From: Xylona heveae TC161
Taxonomy: Eukaryota; Ascomycota; Xylonomycetes; Xylonales; Xylonaceae
Assembly (NCBI RefSeq): GCF_001619985.1
Contig: NW_017264195.1
Span: 1,860,001-1,924,000 of the forward strand
Length of the DNA: 64,000 nt
Direction: 5' to 3'
The notes under the pieces are model-generated. The model saw only the letters and a list, made by a program, of their open reading frames with translations. It had not been told where the DNA came from and made no database searches. The translations under genes and the position numbers were made by a program. Shown piece after piece: positions 45,772-56,620 of this stretch (its first letter is position 1; every line of letters begins with the position of its first letter).

Positions 45772-45964
45772 TGAGAAGGGGGAAAGCAGAGAGGAAAGGA
45801 GAATCTGAAGATAAAGATTCATCGGCGTATCAAAGATTGGTGGCGTAAGGCGTATATCATAGCGACGCGAGGGATTGGAAAACATATATCTGCTCTGTAA
45901 TATCATTTCATTTGCTTTCTTTCTTTTATTTTGGTTTGAAATCATAAATTAGAGCCGACATCAT

Positions 45965-46469
45965 TTAAGCAACTTCCCGGATGCTCACGCGAGCTTCTGC
46001 AATGGCTTCCTTTGCTTTGTTGATATCCTCGACGGGGCTCGACTCGCCAGATTCTTTCTCAGACTCCTGTAAAACGGCCGCGATATCAGCTTGTGTCCGA
46101 TGAAAATATTCATGTTGATTCGCCTTTTCAAGCTTCACTCGTAAGTCGACATACCAGCTGCTTGTCTAATTGATCAACTGCCTCTGCAATGCGCTTCTTC
46201 AACGAAGGGAATACGGCCTTTGTCTCCTCGATCGCTTTGAGCTGTGCGGCATCAGCACTTCCCTCCTTGACAGATTGGGGGAATAAGCATAAAAAGAAAT
46301 TTACCTCCTGCTTGATCTGATACTCTGCATTCTCGTCATTGCTGGATTGAGACTTGAGCTTCTCTACTCTCGACTGCTGCTGCTCGAGCTCTTTGTGGTA
46401 GCTTGCTTCTTCCTTAACGAGGCGGAGGACAGCAGAGGTCTTGATGGAAAGCTGAGAGGGAGGCGCCAT
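45965..46469 (-). CDS. Tubulin-binding cofactor A, 117 aa
   Basis: Exons 46305-46469, 46155-46241 and 45965-46066 join in frame. The first intron (46242-46304, 63 nt) has no stop and keeps the frame, so an unspliced reading looks like continuous protein. Splicing at GAG|GTAAAT...CACAG|CTC restores the family alignment NAEYQIKQE-LKAIEETKAVFP. The second intron is 88 nt. The protein starts MAPPSQLSIKTSAVLRLVKE, is almost wholly alpha-helical and ends EARVSIREVA. Cofactor A holds quasi-native beta-tubulin during tubulin folding in the cytosol. The length agrees with the family (105-120 residues). It is divergent from the dienelactone-hydrolase-like gene. Confidence 0.92.
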
Positions 46470-46789
46470 GATATTTGTATTATATGTAATATAGCTTAAA
46501 CTGTTCAACCCAATTTCAAGAAGTAAATATTAATTTTTGTATATATTAGTTTCAAAATAGTCTGCTCGATGTAGTGGATTCAAGGCGACAATTACTCGAT
46601 ATTACTATACCGCGTCGAGCGTACTCGCAAATTTGGCAGCGGGGAAATTGAAATGTCCGGGTAACCATTTGTTGAAAGCTTATCGATAAACAACAAGATT
46701 TGGGCCAATCAATTGTCCCGCCTCTCCCAACTCCACATGCTCCAACCTCCACTTCCCAGTCTCCAGCCCGGGCGAATCAAACAGGTTCT
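46470..46789. promoter_or_regulatory. Divergent promoter, tubulin cofactor A / hydrolase-like gene
   Basis: These 320 bp are AT-rich on the cofactor A side and become CT-rich before the + strand gene. Both start codons point outward, so the interval is a shared promoter. No specific motif is claimed. Confidence 0.6.
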
Positions 46790-48534
46790 ATGGCGCAGTC
46801 CACAACTCTTCCTGTCCGACCAGCTGCCATTTCAGGATTCCTCAGTTTCAACAAGATGCCCCCGAAGCTTGTAATTGCCGCCGATGCTACCGAGGAGGAC
46901 TTTGACCAGACGTTGATGGACCACCTCGAGGAAGAGGGCTATGACGTCATATATCTACCGTACGAGGGCGGAGGGAAAGAGTATGCCAATGAGTTGAAGG
47001 CTCTGGGAGACGATTTGGAGTTGGGAGAGACCTATTCATTAGTCGGTAATGCTCCTTCTTGACTCTGACAATTCTTTTCTCCTTTTTTGCTTTTTTTTTA
47101 CTTCCATCCATTTTTACGTTGTTTTGCTGCGGTTGCTAAATAATGTGCTGGACCGTCATACAAATCGCAAAATAAAGAACAAAAAGATGCACGCTGCTAA
47201 CAGCGAAAATGTATACGATGGCTACAATTAGTATTTGGAGTAGCCGCTGCAGATGCATTACAAGTACACCTCAAGCCCATGCCAAAGCTAAACTCCCTGA
47301 TTGCGTATTATCCGCCGGTTCTCCCGCCCAAAAATGCCAACTATCCGCCCAGTCTCCCTGTGCTCATCCATCTTACCAATCCGCACCCGCCTGTGACCAA
47401 TTGCAAATCCTACACGTATTATCATGTGCAGAATGGGTTTGCAGAACATAACAAGCCTCAATTCGACGCTGTTTCGGCAAGTCTGGCATGGAGTAGGACT
47501 CTGGGTCAAATCCGGAAAGGATTCAAGATTGAGGTTGATCTCGAGCGTGTCTGGGAAGGCCACCTAAACAGTAAGTTTCCCTCTTGCCCTTGAATATTTG
47601 GATTTGACTCCCTTTGTTATCTTTGATCTCTTGAGGGGCCCTTCTTTCTTTGGAGTTTCTTTTGCCTTCATGAAGTCTTGTTCCTTGAACATGTCCAATT
47701 TACTCAGCTCTGCAATTCATATTTCTCTAATTTTCCGGGCACATTGTAGATGAATTCCGCCAAAAGGATGCCTCATCTACCGTAGCTGCTATGGTTCCTG
47801 ACGCATACGTTAACCACGTTCCCACCATGACCGGCGGGATCGGGACCGACGACTTATTGCGCTTTTACCGGGATTTCTTCGTGCAGGATAATCCACCATC
47901 GCTCAAGTTCCGTCTCGTCTCGCGCACCACGGGCGTCGATAGAATAGTCGACGAAATGGTCCTCTTATTCGATCATACAGAAGAAATGCCCTGGATGCTG
48001 CCCGAAGTACCGCCCACGAATAAACATGTTGAGATTGCGATCGTCAGTATTGTGTGTATTCGTGGCGGGAAGCTATATCATGAGCATGTATATTGGGATC
48101 AAGCCAGTGTGTTATTACAGATTGGATTGCTGGATCCGAATCTAGGAAAGGGCGGAGTAGAGCGCCTGCCTGTCACGGGAGCGGAGTCGGCTAAAAAGGT
48201 TCTGGATGCGCACAGTTACGAGAGCAACGATTTGCTGGAAGACTGGTGGACCGACGAAGAGGATGAAAGTGAAGATGAAAGTGAAGAAGAAGAGGATGAG
48301 GAGGACGAGGATGAGGATGAGAAAGAGGATGGGGAAGAGGACGAGGATGAGGATGATAAAGACGAAGAGGATGAGGAAGAAAAGGAGGAAGATGAGGAAG
48401 ATGAAAATGGAGATGAAGGGAGAAAAGAGGAGGGCAAGCAGTTGCAGGATAAGGGTAAGGTGAAGGCGCAGGCGCAAGACCAGGACCAGGCGCGGCCAAA
48501 CAAGGAACAGCAAAAGCAGAAGGCAAATCAATAA
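46790..48534 (+). CDS. Dienelactone-hydrolase-like / SnoaL-like two-part protein with acidic tail, 459 aa
   Basis: Three exons: 46790-47045, 47232-47570 and 47750-48534, with introns of 186 and 179 nt. The first half (MPPKLVIAADATEEDFDQTL ... LNSLIAYYPPVLP ... YYHVQNGFAEHNKPQFD) resembles the fungal dienelactone hydrolase family, but the catalytic nucleophile region looks short, so activity is doubtful. The second half (AYVNHVPTMTGGIGTDDLLR ... LVSRTTGVDRIVDEMVLLF ... GKLYHEHVYWDQASVLLQIG) is a SnoaL/NTF2-like fold. The last 100 residues are an extreme Asp/Glu run, then Gln/Lys-rich. The start is uncertain: the ATG at 46856 (MPPKLV) has the better context (A at -3), whereas the one at 46790 adds 22 residues that could be a mitochondrial leader. 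The substrate is unknown. Confidence 0.8.
48253..48420 (+). repeat. GA-rich tract coding an Asp/Glu tail
   Basis: GAG/GAT/GAA/GAC codons fill about 56 positions at the C-terminus of the hydrolase-like protein. On the opposite strand the same tract gives long Ser/Leu/Phe shadow frames. Confidence 0.8.
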
Positions 48535-48742
48535 CCCAAAATATATAGAAAGCGTTTTATATTTTTCCTGCTCGTTTCCTTGCGCTGGATATCCCCATTC
48601 GGTTTTGCAGACGTACTTTAAATAGTTTTTTATCTGAGCCAAAATTTCCCCAAGTTTGCTTCTTCGAATATAGCTTTTCTCTGTCCCCCTCATCTTTCTG
48701 GGGGTTGCTAATATCGCAGTTAAAAAAGAGACAAATGAATGT

Positions 48743-50164
48743 CTATCCCATAAATTTACAAATAGGCAGCCGGTATGTCTTCAGCGCCCAATACCGTCTC
48801 CGAACACCATCCCACTCGCCAGCTTGGTCAAGATCCGGCACAGCCAGATCTTCCCATTCCGTATCGAAGCCTGCTTCGAAAATGTCCATCTCAACGACCT
48901 AGAGAATGAACCTTATATTAATGTCAAACCACCCAAATCATGTAGCTCAAGGAAGGGAAAAAAAAGGTGGGTGAGAAAGGAAAGACAAAGAATGACGTAC
49001 CTTTGTATAAACATCATAGCAAACCTGCCTATCCGCACCAAGGCCATTGAAAAAGCTCCAGCGGCCACCACTTCCATCCACGCCGCCTTGTGGGTCCAGG
49101 ACACCAATAACATATTCCGTAAAGAATTCCCTGAGCGCCTTGTAATCCTCGGCAAATGTGTCAAAGTAAATTGCATCCAGCATGACGCCCTCCTCAATCA
49201 TTTTCGGGAGTATATCCTGCCATTTGCCTTCGTGTATCGTGACTCCTGGCTTCTCGTACCATCCCTCCTTGCGCAATTTTTCGAGCACAGCCGGGTGCGC
49301 CTCAATAATGTGATGCTCTGATGGTTTGTGGGATTGGAAGAGTTCGTCAATGATACCCATTCCGTGGCCGACGTTGAGCACGCGCAGGCCAGGACCGGGG
49401 AGTAAGAGTTCGGCAGATCGTTTCATAATGTCCGTTTCCCAGGACATCATGACGCCATTCTTGTCCTCGTCCAGGATCCGGTCGGAGGTGAATGAGAGGT
49501 TGGATTGCAGATATGCTTCGCTGTTGAGGTCTACTGTAGCCTCGGATGATTCAGCTGCAGGAGCAGCTTGTGTAGTTTCTTGCTCCGGAGTTTTGGACTC
49601 TGTAGCGTCGTTCTCGCCCTTGGTCTCGTCATCCTGGTGCTCTACATCTTCCTCCTCCTCCTCCTCTTCTTCTTCCTCGTCTTCATCGCCAAGTTCTTCG
49701 TAATCGTCCAGCCTGTTGAGCAGTAACTCTGCTCGTACACCGGCATCAACAATCATCTCGTACATGTCTTTGAGCCCTAGTCGAAGCGCAAGACATCCCG
49801 GTGTCTCATTGTTATTGTCAAGGTCATTCCAGATAGCACCATTTTGTAACAACAAGCGAATGGTCTTTTGGGCTTTTTCCAATTCAGTTTCTTCCTCTCC
49901 TTGTGGCTCTGGCTCGTTCTTCTTCGGCTCGGTTTTTGACTCTTCTTCGCCTGCTGCCAAATTTTCCGGCGCGCATGCTGCAATCGCGCAGTGCAGAGGC
50001 GTAGCGCCTGTCTCGGGATCCTGGACGTTTGCTGAACCGTGTCGGAGAAGAGTTCGTAATGTCTCGCGATCGTGATGCGCTGCTGCCAATAGAATCATTT
50101 GCACCGCCATTTCGGGGTCGGGCTGCTCCGTTGTCATGGGAGGGTTTGCAGTGGCTGGCGCCAT
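48743..50164 (-). CDS. rmt2: Protein arginine N-methyltransferase 2 (Rmt2), 439 aa
   Basis: Exons 49001-50164 and 48743-48898 flank a 102-nt intron (GTACGT...TCTAG) that joins VYTK to VVEMDIFEAGFDTEWEDL. The protein starts MAPATANPPMTTEQPDPEMA. An ankyrin-like N-terminal region (MILLAAAHHDRETLRTLLRH ... ATPLHCAIAACAPENL) is followed by an acidic run of Glu residues near 190 and then the methyltransferase domain. The S-adenosylmethionine loop is LRVLNVGHGMGIIDELF near residue 262, and the acidic motif is YFDTFAEDYKALREFF near 335. Rmt2 methylates the delta nitrogen of arginine; ribosomal protein L12 is the yeast substrate. The C-terminal TYRLPICKFMG is family-typical. It is divergent from the Ras-like gene. 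Confidence 0.95.
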
Positions 50165-50730
50165 GGTGAGGGATAAGCTGCGATAAATTAAATGGTCTAT
50201 CAATAAGATTCTCAAGCACTGTATGATTGTGGGACAAGAGACCGTAATGTGGTTTTTTCTGTTGCCAAAATAATTAAATTTGGTGTTTCTACGGCCCAAA
50301 GGCGGAAGATTGTGGCAGAAAAAGTTCCGATCAACTCCGCCCCGGGGACAAACCAATCAACATCCCGTGTCATTCATTACAATCAGTGCAGAAAACTTAT
50401 CGTTGCGTTCTGAATTTCTTTGTTCTTGTATATTCTTGTCTTATTTTTTTGCATATATCTAGCAGAATTCATTCTTTGCATATAATGTTCTATTAAAGAA
50501 CCGCGGGAGCGGGTACATAATGCCAGATGATATTCACCCTCCTTTTGCGTGTTTATATCGCGTTCTAGATTGAGCCTCAGATCATTCACTGCTCTCATTT
50601 TTAGCGTCAAAACAAACAAGTCCTGATCTCATCCTGAATTTTTCTTCACTCTTTCATCTACAATCTCTTGTGTCTCTCTCTTATTCTCTCAAGTGTCACT
50701 CCTTTGACCACCTTCACGCTCTTTACCCAA
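50165..50730. promoter_or_regulatory. Divergent promoter, Rmt2 / Ras-like GTPase
   Basis: This 566-bp interval separates two outward start codons. AT-rich sequence at 50380-50520 gives way to CT-rich sequence at 50630-50730 just before the Ras-like start, as expected for a fungal 5' leader. No coding feature is seen. Confidence 0.6.
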
Positions 50731-52406
50731 ATGGATGCTGCTGAGAGCATCTCCATCACTGTCTGTGGTGACGGTGGATGCGGTATGATTTTTCTACGTT
50801 CCTGACCTCTCACGTTAATTGTTTCTCAAGTGCCCTGTCTGTGTGGTTTGATGGAGTTTCTCTGACTTTGCAAACTTGTCCCATTCAATTCCGCCCCGTC
50901 ATTGTTTGTTGAGCAACATCATGCAATCTGACACATGCTAATGCTGCAAAAGGAAAATCCTCCATCACGCTCCGCCTTGTCCGCCGGGCTTGGACTCAAG
51001 AGTAGGCATTCACAGTTTTCTTCTCATTGATCTCACTCAAGCTAATCATCTCACAGATATGACCCCACTATTGGTAGGTTGCATGGCCTTCCAGCTACTC
51101 GTAGTCTTGCTTCATTCACCCTGGAACCAAAGAAATCCCTCCTTGTTCAATACTTCTCTTACAAGCAAAGGATTGACCCTCGTTCCGTCTTTGTTTTTCC
51201 TTTTGTCCATGCTGTCTGCTTTATTCACTTGACTGATTCTTCGCTTCCAATCAAGAGGACTCATACTCAGTGACTCGCACCATTGACAACCGTACCATTT
51301 TGCTGTCTATTACCGACACCGCCGGACAGGAAGAATACCGTGGGCTCTGGACCTCTTCCAGTCTTCAGTCCTCTGACGCCTTTCTTCTTGTATACGACAT
51401 TACCAACGAACAATCTCTTGAAGCTCTTGATGAGTTTATTCCCCTCGTCGATATTGAGGCGGATCACCGGGACTCTACCGGCGGGGTTCCCCCAGTCAAG
51501 CTTATTGTTGGAAATAAGTGCGACCTCGAAACGCAACGCCGTGTCGGCGCGGAGTCTGCTCAGCATTGGGCCCGTGAGCACGGATGCGACTTTATGGAAA
51601 CCAGTGCGCGAGACATGATTAACATCGAAGAGGCTTTTGCCCGTACGTTGTCTAAAACCCTCCCTCCATTAGGCCTTCTCCCCTCTATTGCTTCACAATT
51701 GAAACTAACAAATACGGCAGATATTATCCGCGCGGTGATGCAAGCCCGCAGAGACCCTCAGGGCTATGCGCGCAATCACATCAATATTTACAGTCCAGTG
51801 CGGCCGGCAGACAGTGAACCTTTTGCCTCTTCCTCCTCGTCGCAGCCTGGACCCAGCACCAATAATGCCAATGCCTCGTCGCTCAGACAGAAGCTCAAGG
51901 CCAAAGCCAACACCGGCAAGAAACTCTTTCGGTCACCTCGGGTTCCTCCCTCCCAGGAATACTTGCAAGAGCGATATATGGCCGATCAACAGGCTCAGCA
52001 AGATGCACATGACCAGGAGCAAGTCTACGGTCGTTCCCAGGATGATCATGCTTCTCAGCAGCATTTGCAAGATCGCTATCCTGAGCAGTACGCCCGGGAG
52101 CATAATCAGCACCCTCAACATTCTCAGCATGACGATGAAGGTCAAGCAGGTATGCAATATCAATCCCTCTCGCAATACCTTCATTCGCAACAACAATCGT
52201 ACCAACACTCTGCAGGCACTGAAACCGGCACCGGCCCTCCCGGCCCTAGAAATGCCGCTGGCAGCACCTCTTCCGCCGGCTATGGCAGCGGCTATGGTAC
52301 CGGCTCGGGCACTGGCTACCTCTCGCGGGATTATTTCGAGCGCAGGGAAGCCGAAGAGGCCAAACGCGCCAAACGCTCCTTTTGGAAGCGGCTCAAGTGC
52401 TGGTAG
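50731..52406 (+). CDS. Ras-like small GTPase with long Gln/His-rich C-terminal extension, 396 aa
   Basis: Five exons: 50731-50782, 50953-51001, 51057-51073, 51256-51642 and 51721-52406. The third is a 17-nt microexon coding only the end of EYDPTI. The protein starts MDAAESISITVCGDGGCGKS (P-loop at residues 13-20), then the effector region WTQEYDPTIEDSYS, DTAGQEEYRGLW (G3), VGNKCDLE (G4) and METSARDM (G5). The equivalents of Ras Gly12, Gly13 and Gln61 are all normal. The last intron (78 nt) has no stop and keeps the frame. After residue 200 comes a Ser/Gln/His-rich extension of about 180 residues, absent from classical Ras. The end is basic, KRSFWKRLKCW, with cysteine at position -2 and no CaaX box. 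Membrane attachment, if any, would rely on basic residues and possibly other lipidation. It belongs to a filamentous-fungal Ras subgroup; the exact orthologue is not assigned. Confidence 0.88.
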
Positions 52407-52419
52407 ATTGGCAACTTGT

Positions 52420-53110
52420 CTCGTGTCTTGTCTATTTGTCTCTTCATCTTTTCGTCTTCGTCCCTTTGTCCCTTGTCCGTTTGTCCGCTTGATCTCATTC
52501 CATTAATCAGTCCATTTCATTCAGTACTTTTCTTCTCTTCTTCTTCACCTTTCTTTTTCGTCTGTTGTCTTTTACTCCTCTTCTTTCCTTTTACTTGCCT
52601 TTCCCCACTTCCCTTCCCTTTCGTGTCTCTACTCTCTCTACCTTCTTTTCCTTTTCCTTTTCCTTTCCTCTAATCTCCACCTACTGTCCAAAGCTAATTT
52701 CCTATTCTCATCTCTGTTTCCTCCTTTTCTGCATTTCTTTAGTCGTCTCGTCTTCTCTACATAATCAAGCTGCGTCTTTTTTTCCCGTCTCTATCTTGCA
52801 GAGTTTCATCTCTTTTTTCTTTTCTTTTCTTGTCTTTTCTTTTCTGTTTTTTGGTCCCTCTCTAATATCCCCTCTTAACCTTTTCTCTTTTCCTCTTTTT
52901 CTTTTTTAACTCTTCGCACAGACTACAAACTAATCTTATACCCTTAATCATACGCTTAGCCTGACAACTATTCCTCCATCACAGCGTTTTTAGCCTTTTT
53001 CCCTTTTTCCTTTTCTTTCCTTTCCTTTCTTGATTTTTCCTTATTTTATCCTTTTTTTCTTTTTTCTTCTTTCCTTACCTCAACCTCTTTGTTTTACTCT
53101 TCAGTCATAT
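52420..53110 (+). repeat. Long polypyrimidine (CTTTTC-rich) tract
   Basis: Nearly unbroken C/T composition with many TTTTCC/CTTTTC units follows the Ras-like stop codon. It is probably part of a long 3' UTR. It reads in several frames as meaningless Phe/Ser/Leu/Pro strings. Confidence 0.75.
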
Positions 53111-53354
53111 ATTCTTTTATCATACATAACACCTACATAAAAAATGCCTCTCTTCCTAAATACTACTTTGTCCACTTTACACCTCCAGAAAAAATGTAAA
53201 AACGTTTCTCTTTGCAAAAACCTCTACCTTTTTTTATACTTCTTTCTGTACGTACGGGTTGATATTAAATACATACGCATCAGCGCGCGCTATTATTGTG
53301 CTTTATGCTCTATAGTCTGATACAATGAGTAAATAGTCTTGTTATTCCAGTGTT

Positions 53355-53394
53355 AATCCAATACAATCCAATGCAATCCAATACAATCTAGTAC
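53355..53394. repeat. Decamer tandem repeat AATCCAATAC x4
   Basis: Four tandem copies of AATCCAATAC, the second with G for A and the last degenerate (AATCTAGTAC), run into a short GTACA repeat. It is a non-coding minisatellite. Confidence 0.75.
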
Positions 53395-53504
53395 AGTACA
53401 GTATGGTACGCTATTTTGTTGTTCAGTCATTACACCGTGCTATGCATGCATGCATGAGTGTATTTCTTTGTGTATGTGAATATGTGAGGCAGAGCGAGGA
53501 ACAT

Positions 53505-53540
<36 letters not shown>
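53505..53540. repeat. (AC)7(AG)11 compound microsatellite
   Basis: Seven AC units directly abut eleven AG units in intergenic DNA downstream of the Ras-like gene. It is a candidate polymorphic marker. Confidence 0.9.
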
Positions 53541-53652
53541 GCCGGACCCAGCACTACCACGGTATCGTAAGAGTGTATTCAATCCAATATACTCTTTTGT
53601 CATTGTGTAAGACACTTCGTAACTTCCCTTATATTAATGCTCCGCCCCGAGG

Positions 53653-53664
53653 CCTTAGCTAAGG
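53653..53664. repeat. Perfect 12-bp palindrome CCTTAGCTAAGG
   Basis: The palindrome is followed by TAGGTAGG. Related copies occur at 16329-16344, 56889-56905 and 56911-56927, all intergenic, which suggests a dispersed short motif. Confidence 0.6.
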
Positions 53665-54566
53665 TAGGTAGGGATTATGTGCAGCCATGGCACGGCATAA
53701 CCCGCGTTGTATAGCATGAAGCAGGAAATAATCTAGCCTGGACAGACCACATTGCAAATATCATCCACCATTATTGAGTCACTCGGCTTTCACTTTGAAG
53801 ACAAAATGTACAGAGCACTAGCCAGGAACAAGAACATGTAAAAAGAAACAATCTATTATTTTATTTTCTTCACGCTTCTTTATCTTCTTCTTGCTCTTGT
53901 TTAAAAGGTTCTTCTCTTCATCACAGTATGCTCATCATCATCCGCCCATCCGCAACACCATCTCCTCAACTCCGACGCTTCACAGCCGACAACACCACCC
54001 CATAACATACCGCACACCATGCAAACCCAACCCCAATCTCTTTTTTAATCCCCTCTCTTCGTTCATCACCAAGAGGCCAGGGGAGCAAATCGATATAAAA
54101 AAAGGACACCTGATACGGCCACGTCTATCGGCAATCCGTTGATTCAAGCCCTCTATTCCAATCCAAATTCAAGATACCAAAAGCCCGTCTTTTCTTCTCC
54201 CAGGAATTGAGTCTGAGTCAAGTCCCAAGGATTCAAGGATTCGACAAAACAATATTCGCCTGATCCGATCTACTAGAGGACGACTGCAAGACTCTTCTTT
54301 GGAATAGAAAAAGAAAAAAGCAAATCCAAGCAAGGTACAATCTTTTTCTTGGAGAAACGAAGACGAATCAAAAACGTGTGCAAAAAAAGCACATGCCGCA
54401 AAATCGTCTAGCCATCAAGGTTTGAGGAGAGGAAGAGAAATAAGAATATACGAGAAGTGTAGAGTAACAAATGATCAGGTAGGGGGGGAAAAAAAGGGAA
54501 AAATTTCAATTCATATAGGTATCATCATCATCGTCATGACACAGGTTAGATGGAGAATCTAGTGGT

Positions 54567-56620
54567 CTAAGACTTGACCAGCAGGCTCTTGCCAGTCATC
54601 TCCTTGGGCTGCTCAAGACCCATGGCAGCAAGGAGAGTCGGAGCAACGTCACCAAGGACACCGTCGGACTTCTTCAGCGACCAGCCGGCGGGAGCGTTGG
54701 CCATGACCAAGGGAACCTTGTTGGTGGTGTGCGAGGTCTTGGGCTTGCCAATGTCGTTGATCATTTCCTCGGCGTTACTAAGAGTCTGTCAGAAACACCA
54801 TTCGAGAGTAAAAGGGGAGGGGAAAAAAAAAAAAAAAAGGAAGAACTCACCCATGGTCGGCAGTGATGAAGAGAACGTAGCCCTCCTTCTTGCACTGCTC
54901 GTAAATCTCGCCAATGGCCTTGTCGGTAGCGGTGACACCCTTGATGGCGGCCTCGTAGACACCAGTGTGGCCAACCATGTCGGGAGGAGCAAAGTTGTTC
55001 ATGATGAACTCCCACTTGTGCTCGGCCATGCGCTCGCAGACCTTCTCGCCGACACCGGCAGCGCTCATCTTGGGGTCGAGATCGTAGGTGGCAACCCTGG
55101 GCGAGGGGATCATGTCACGGTCCTCACCAGGGAACTGCTTCTCAACACCACCGTTGAAGAAGAAGGTAACGTGAGCGTACTTCTCCGTCTCGGCAACGTG
55201 GCACTGCTTGACGTCCTGCTTGCCGAGCCACTCAGCGAGCACGTTGCCCATGGCCTGCGGCTCAAAAGCAACGGGGTAGGGGTAGTCGCCCTTGTAGCGG
55301 GTCATGGTGGTGAGCTGGACATTCTTGGGGTAGGGGAAGTCAGGCTTGGGGGAGGTGTCGAAACCACCAAGGAGCTGAGTGACCTCACGGACACGGTCAG
55401 AACGGTAGTTGAAGAAGAAGAGTGTGTCGTCGTCTGTTGGGAAATGCCTTTAGTACACTCATTCGGCGCAAATGGAAGCAATCAAACATACCCTGAACGC
55501 GGCGCTCCTTGCCGCCGACAATGATGGGCTTCAAGAACTCGTCGTTCTCGCCCTTGGCGTAGCGCTCCTCGATGGTGGCAACGGGGTCGGAGCTCTCCTC
55601 ACCCTCGCCGGAGACGATACCCTTCAGACCGAACTCAACACGGTCCCAGCGCTTGTCACGGTCCATAATGTAGTAACGGCCAACAACAGTAGCAATCTCT
55701 CCAATGCCGATCTCCTTGGTCGCGTCCAAGAGCTGCTGCATGTAGCCGGCGGCGGACTTGGGGTCGGTGTCACGGCCATCACCGAAGAAGTGGATGAAGA
55801 CCTTGGGGACGCCAATCTCCTTGGCGACCTTGAGGAGACCGATGAGGTGCTTAATGTGGGCGTGCTGTAATTTCATAAAGGTCAGTCACCCAAATTAATT
55901 CATCATGATATGCCCAATCCAAGGGACAAGGAAAAAAACTTACGACACCACCGTCGGACACGAGACCGAGCAGGTGCAGACGGCCGTTGCCGTTCTTGGC
56001 GCGAGTAAAGGACTCAACGATCTTGTCGACCTTGTTGAGCTCACCCTTCTTGAGGGTCTGGTCGATTCTGACAACCTGTAGGGAAACAGCCTCGTCAATT
56101 CCTGCGTACCTCGTGGGAGCTGATTTTGTTGCGACTTACATCCTGCCAGACGACACGGCCAGCACCGATGTTCAAGTGACCGACCTCACTGTTGCCCATC
56201 AGACCCTCCGGGAGACCGACAGCGAGCGACGAAGCCTCGAGCTCGGTGTAGCCCTGGGCAGTCTTGGAATCGGCAGCCTTGAAGCCATCCATGTAGGGGG
56301 TCTCAGCCGCGGCAATGGCATCGCCCTCCTTGGGGGACTTCTCGCTGGGAAGACCCCAACCGTCAATGACGACTTAATGGTGAAAACACGTTAGCTGGTG
56401 TATTCTTCGAGCTCAAACGCAATTCAATTGACGCAAAATTATTATCAATTCATTCCAAGTGCCATTCAGATACATCTACAGTCGATTGACTGAGTCATTG
56501 CTGGCATCTAAGCTGGAAATGAAGCTTGGCGGGGTAGCCCGGTCGTCGCCGGAGATCGCAAATAACGAGGGAAATGAGTAGGGACCTACTGAGAACGGCC
56601 TTTTGATCAACCTGAACCAT
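54567..56620 (-). CDS. 2,3-bisphosphoglycerate-independent phosphoglycerate mutase, 520 aa
   Basis: Six exons: 56590-56620, 56140-56372, 55944-56075, 55492-55864, 54851-55433 and 54567-54777, all joining in frame. The protein starts [20 protein letters not shown]. This belongs to the alkaline-phosphatase-like metalloenzyme family: catalytic Ser near residue 72 in [13 protein letters not shown], then [38 protein letters not shown], the metal ligands of [13 protein letters not shown] and ITADHGNAE, and a C-terminus ending GKSLLVKS. It interconverts 3- and 2-phosphoglycerate in cytosolic glycolysis using Mn2+ or similar, without bisphosphoglycerate. The length matches the family. Codon use is strongly biased, as expected for a highly expressed gene, and this creates a long spurious antisense ORF. 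Confidence 0.97.

Larger units (their letters stand above)
52407..54566. other. 2.2 kb convergent intergenic region with pyrimidine-rich tract and microsatellites
   Basis: After the Ras-like stop, about 700 nt (52420-53110) are strongly C/T-rich on the + strand, with repeated CTTTTC units. Then come a decamer repeat, an (AC)n(AG)n microsatellite and a 12-bp palindrome, listed separately. The last 500 bp before the phosphoglycerate mutase stop are purine-rich on +, which is pyrimidine-rich on the coding strand of that gene. No coding sequence is supported. Confidence 0.6.

Noticed and set aside
48142-48693. 183-codon minus-strand ORF rich in Leu/Ile/Phe, resembling membrane segments
   Set aside because: Reverse of the Asp/Glu tail tract of the hydrolase-like gene; the hydrophobicity is an artefact of GA-rich coding sequence.
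54574-55524. 316-codon + strand ORF
   Set aside because: Antisense shadow across the phosphoglycerate mutase exons and an intron; no family features.
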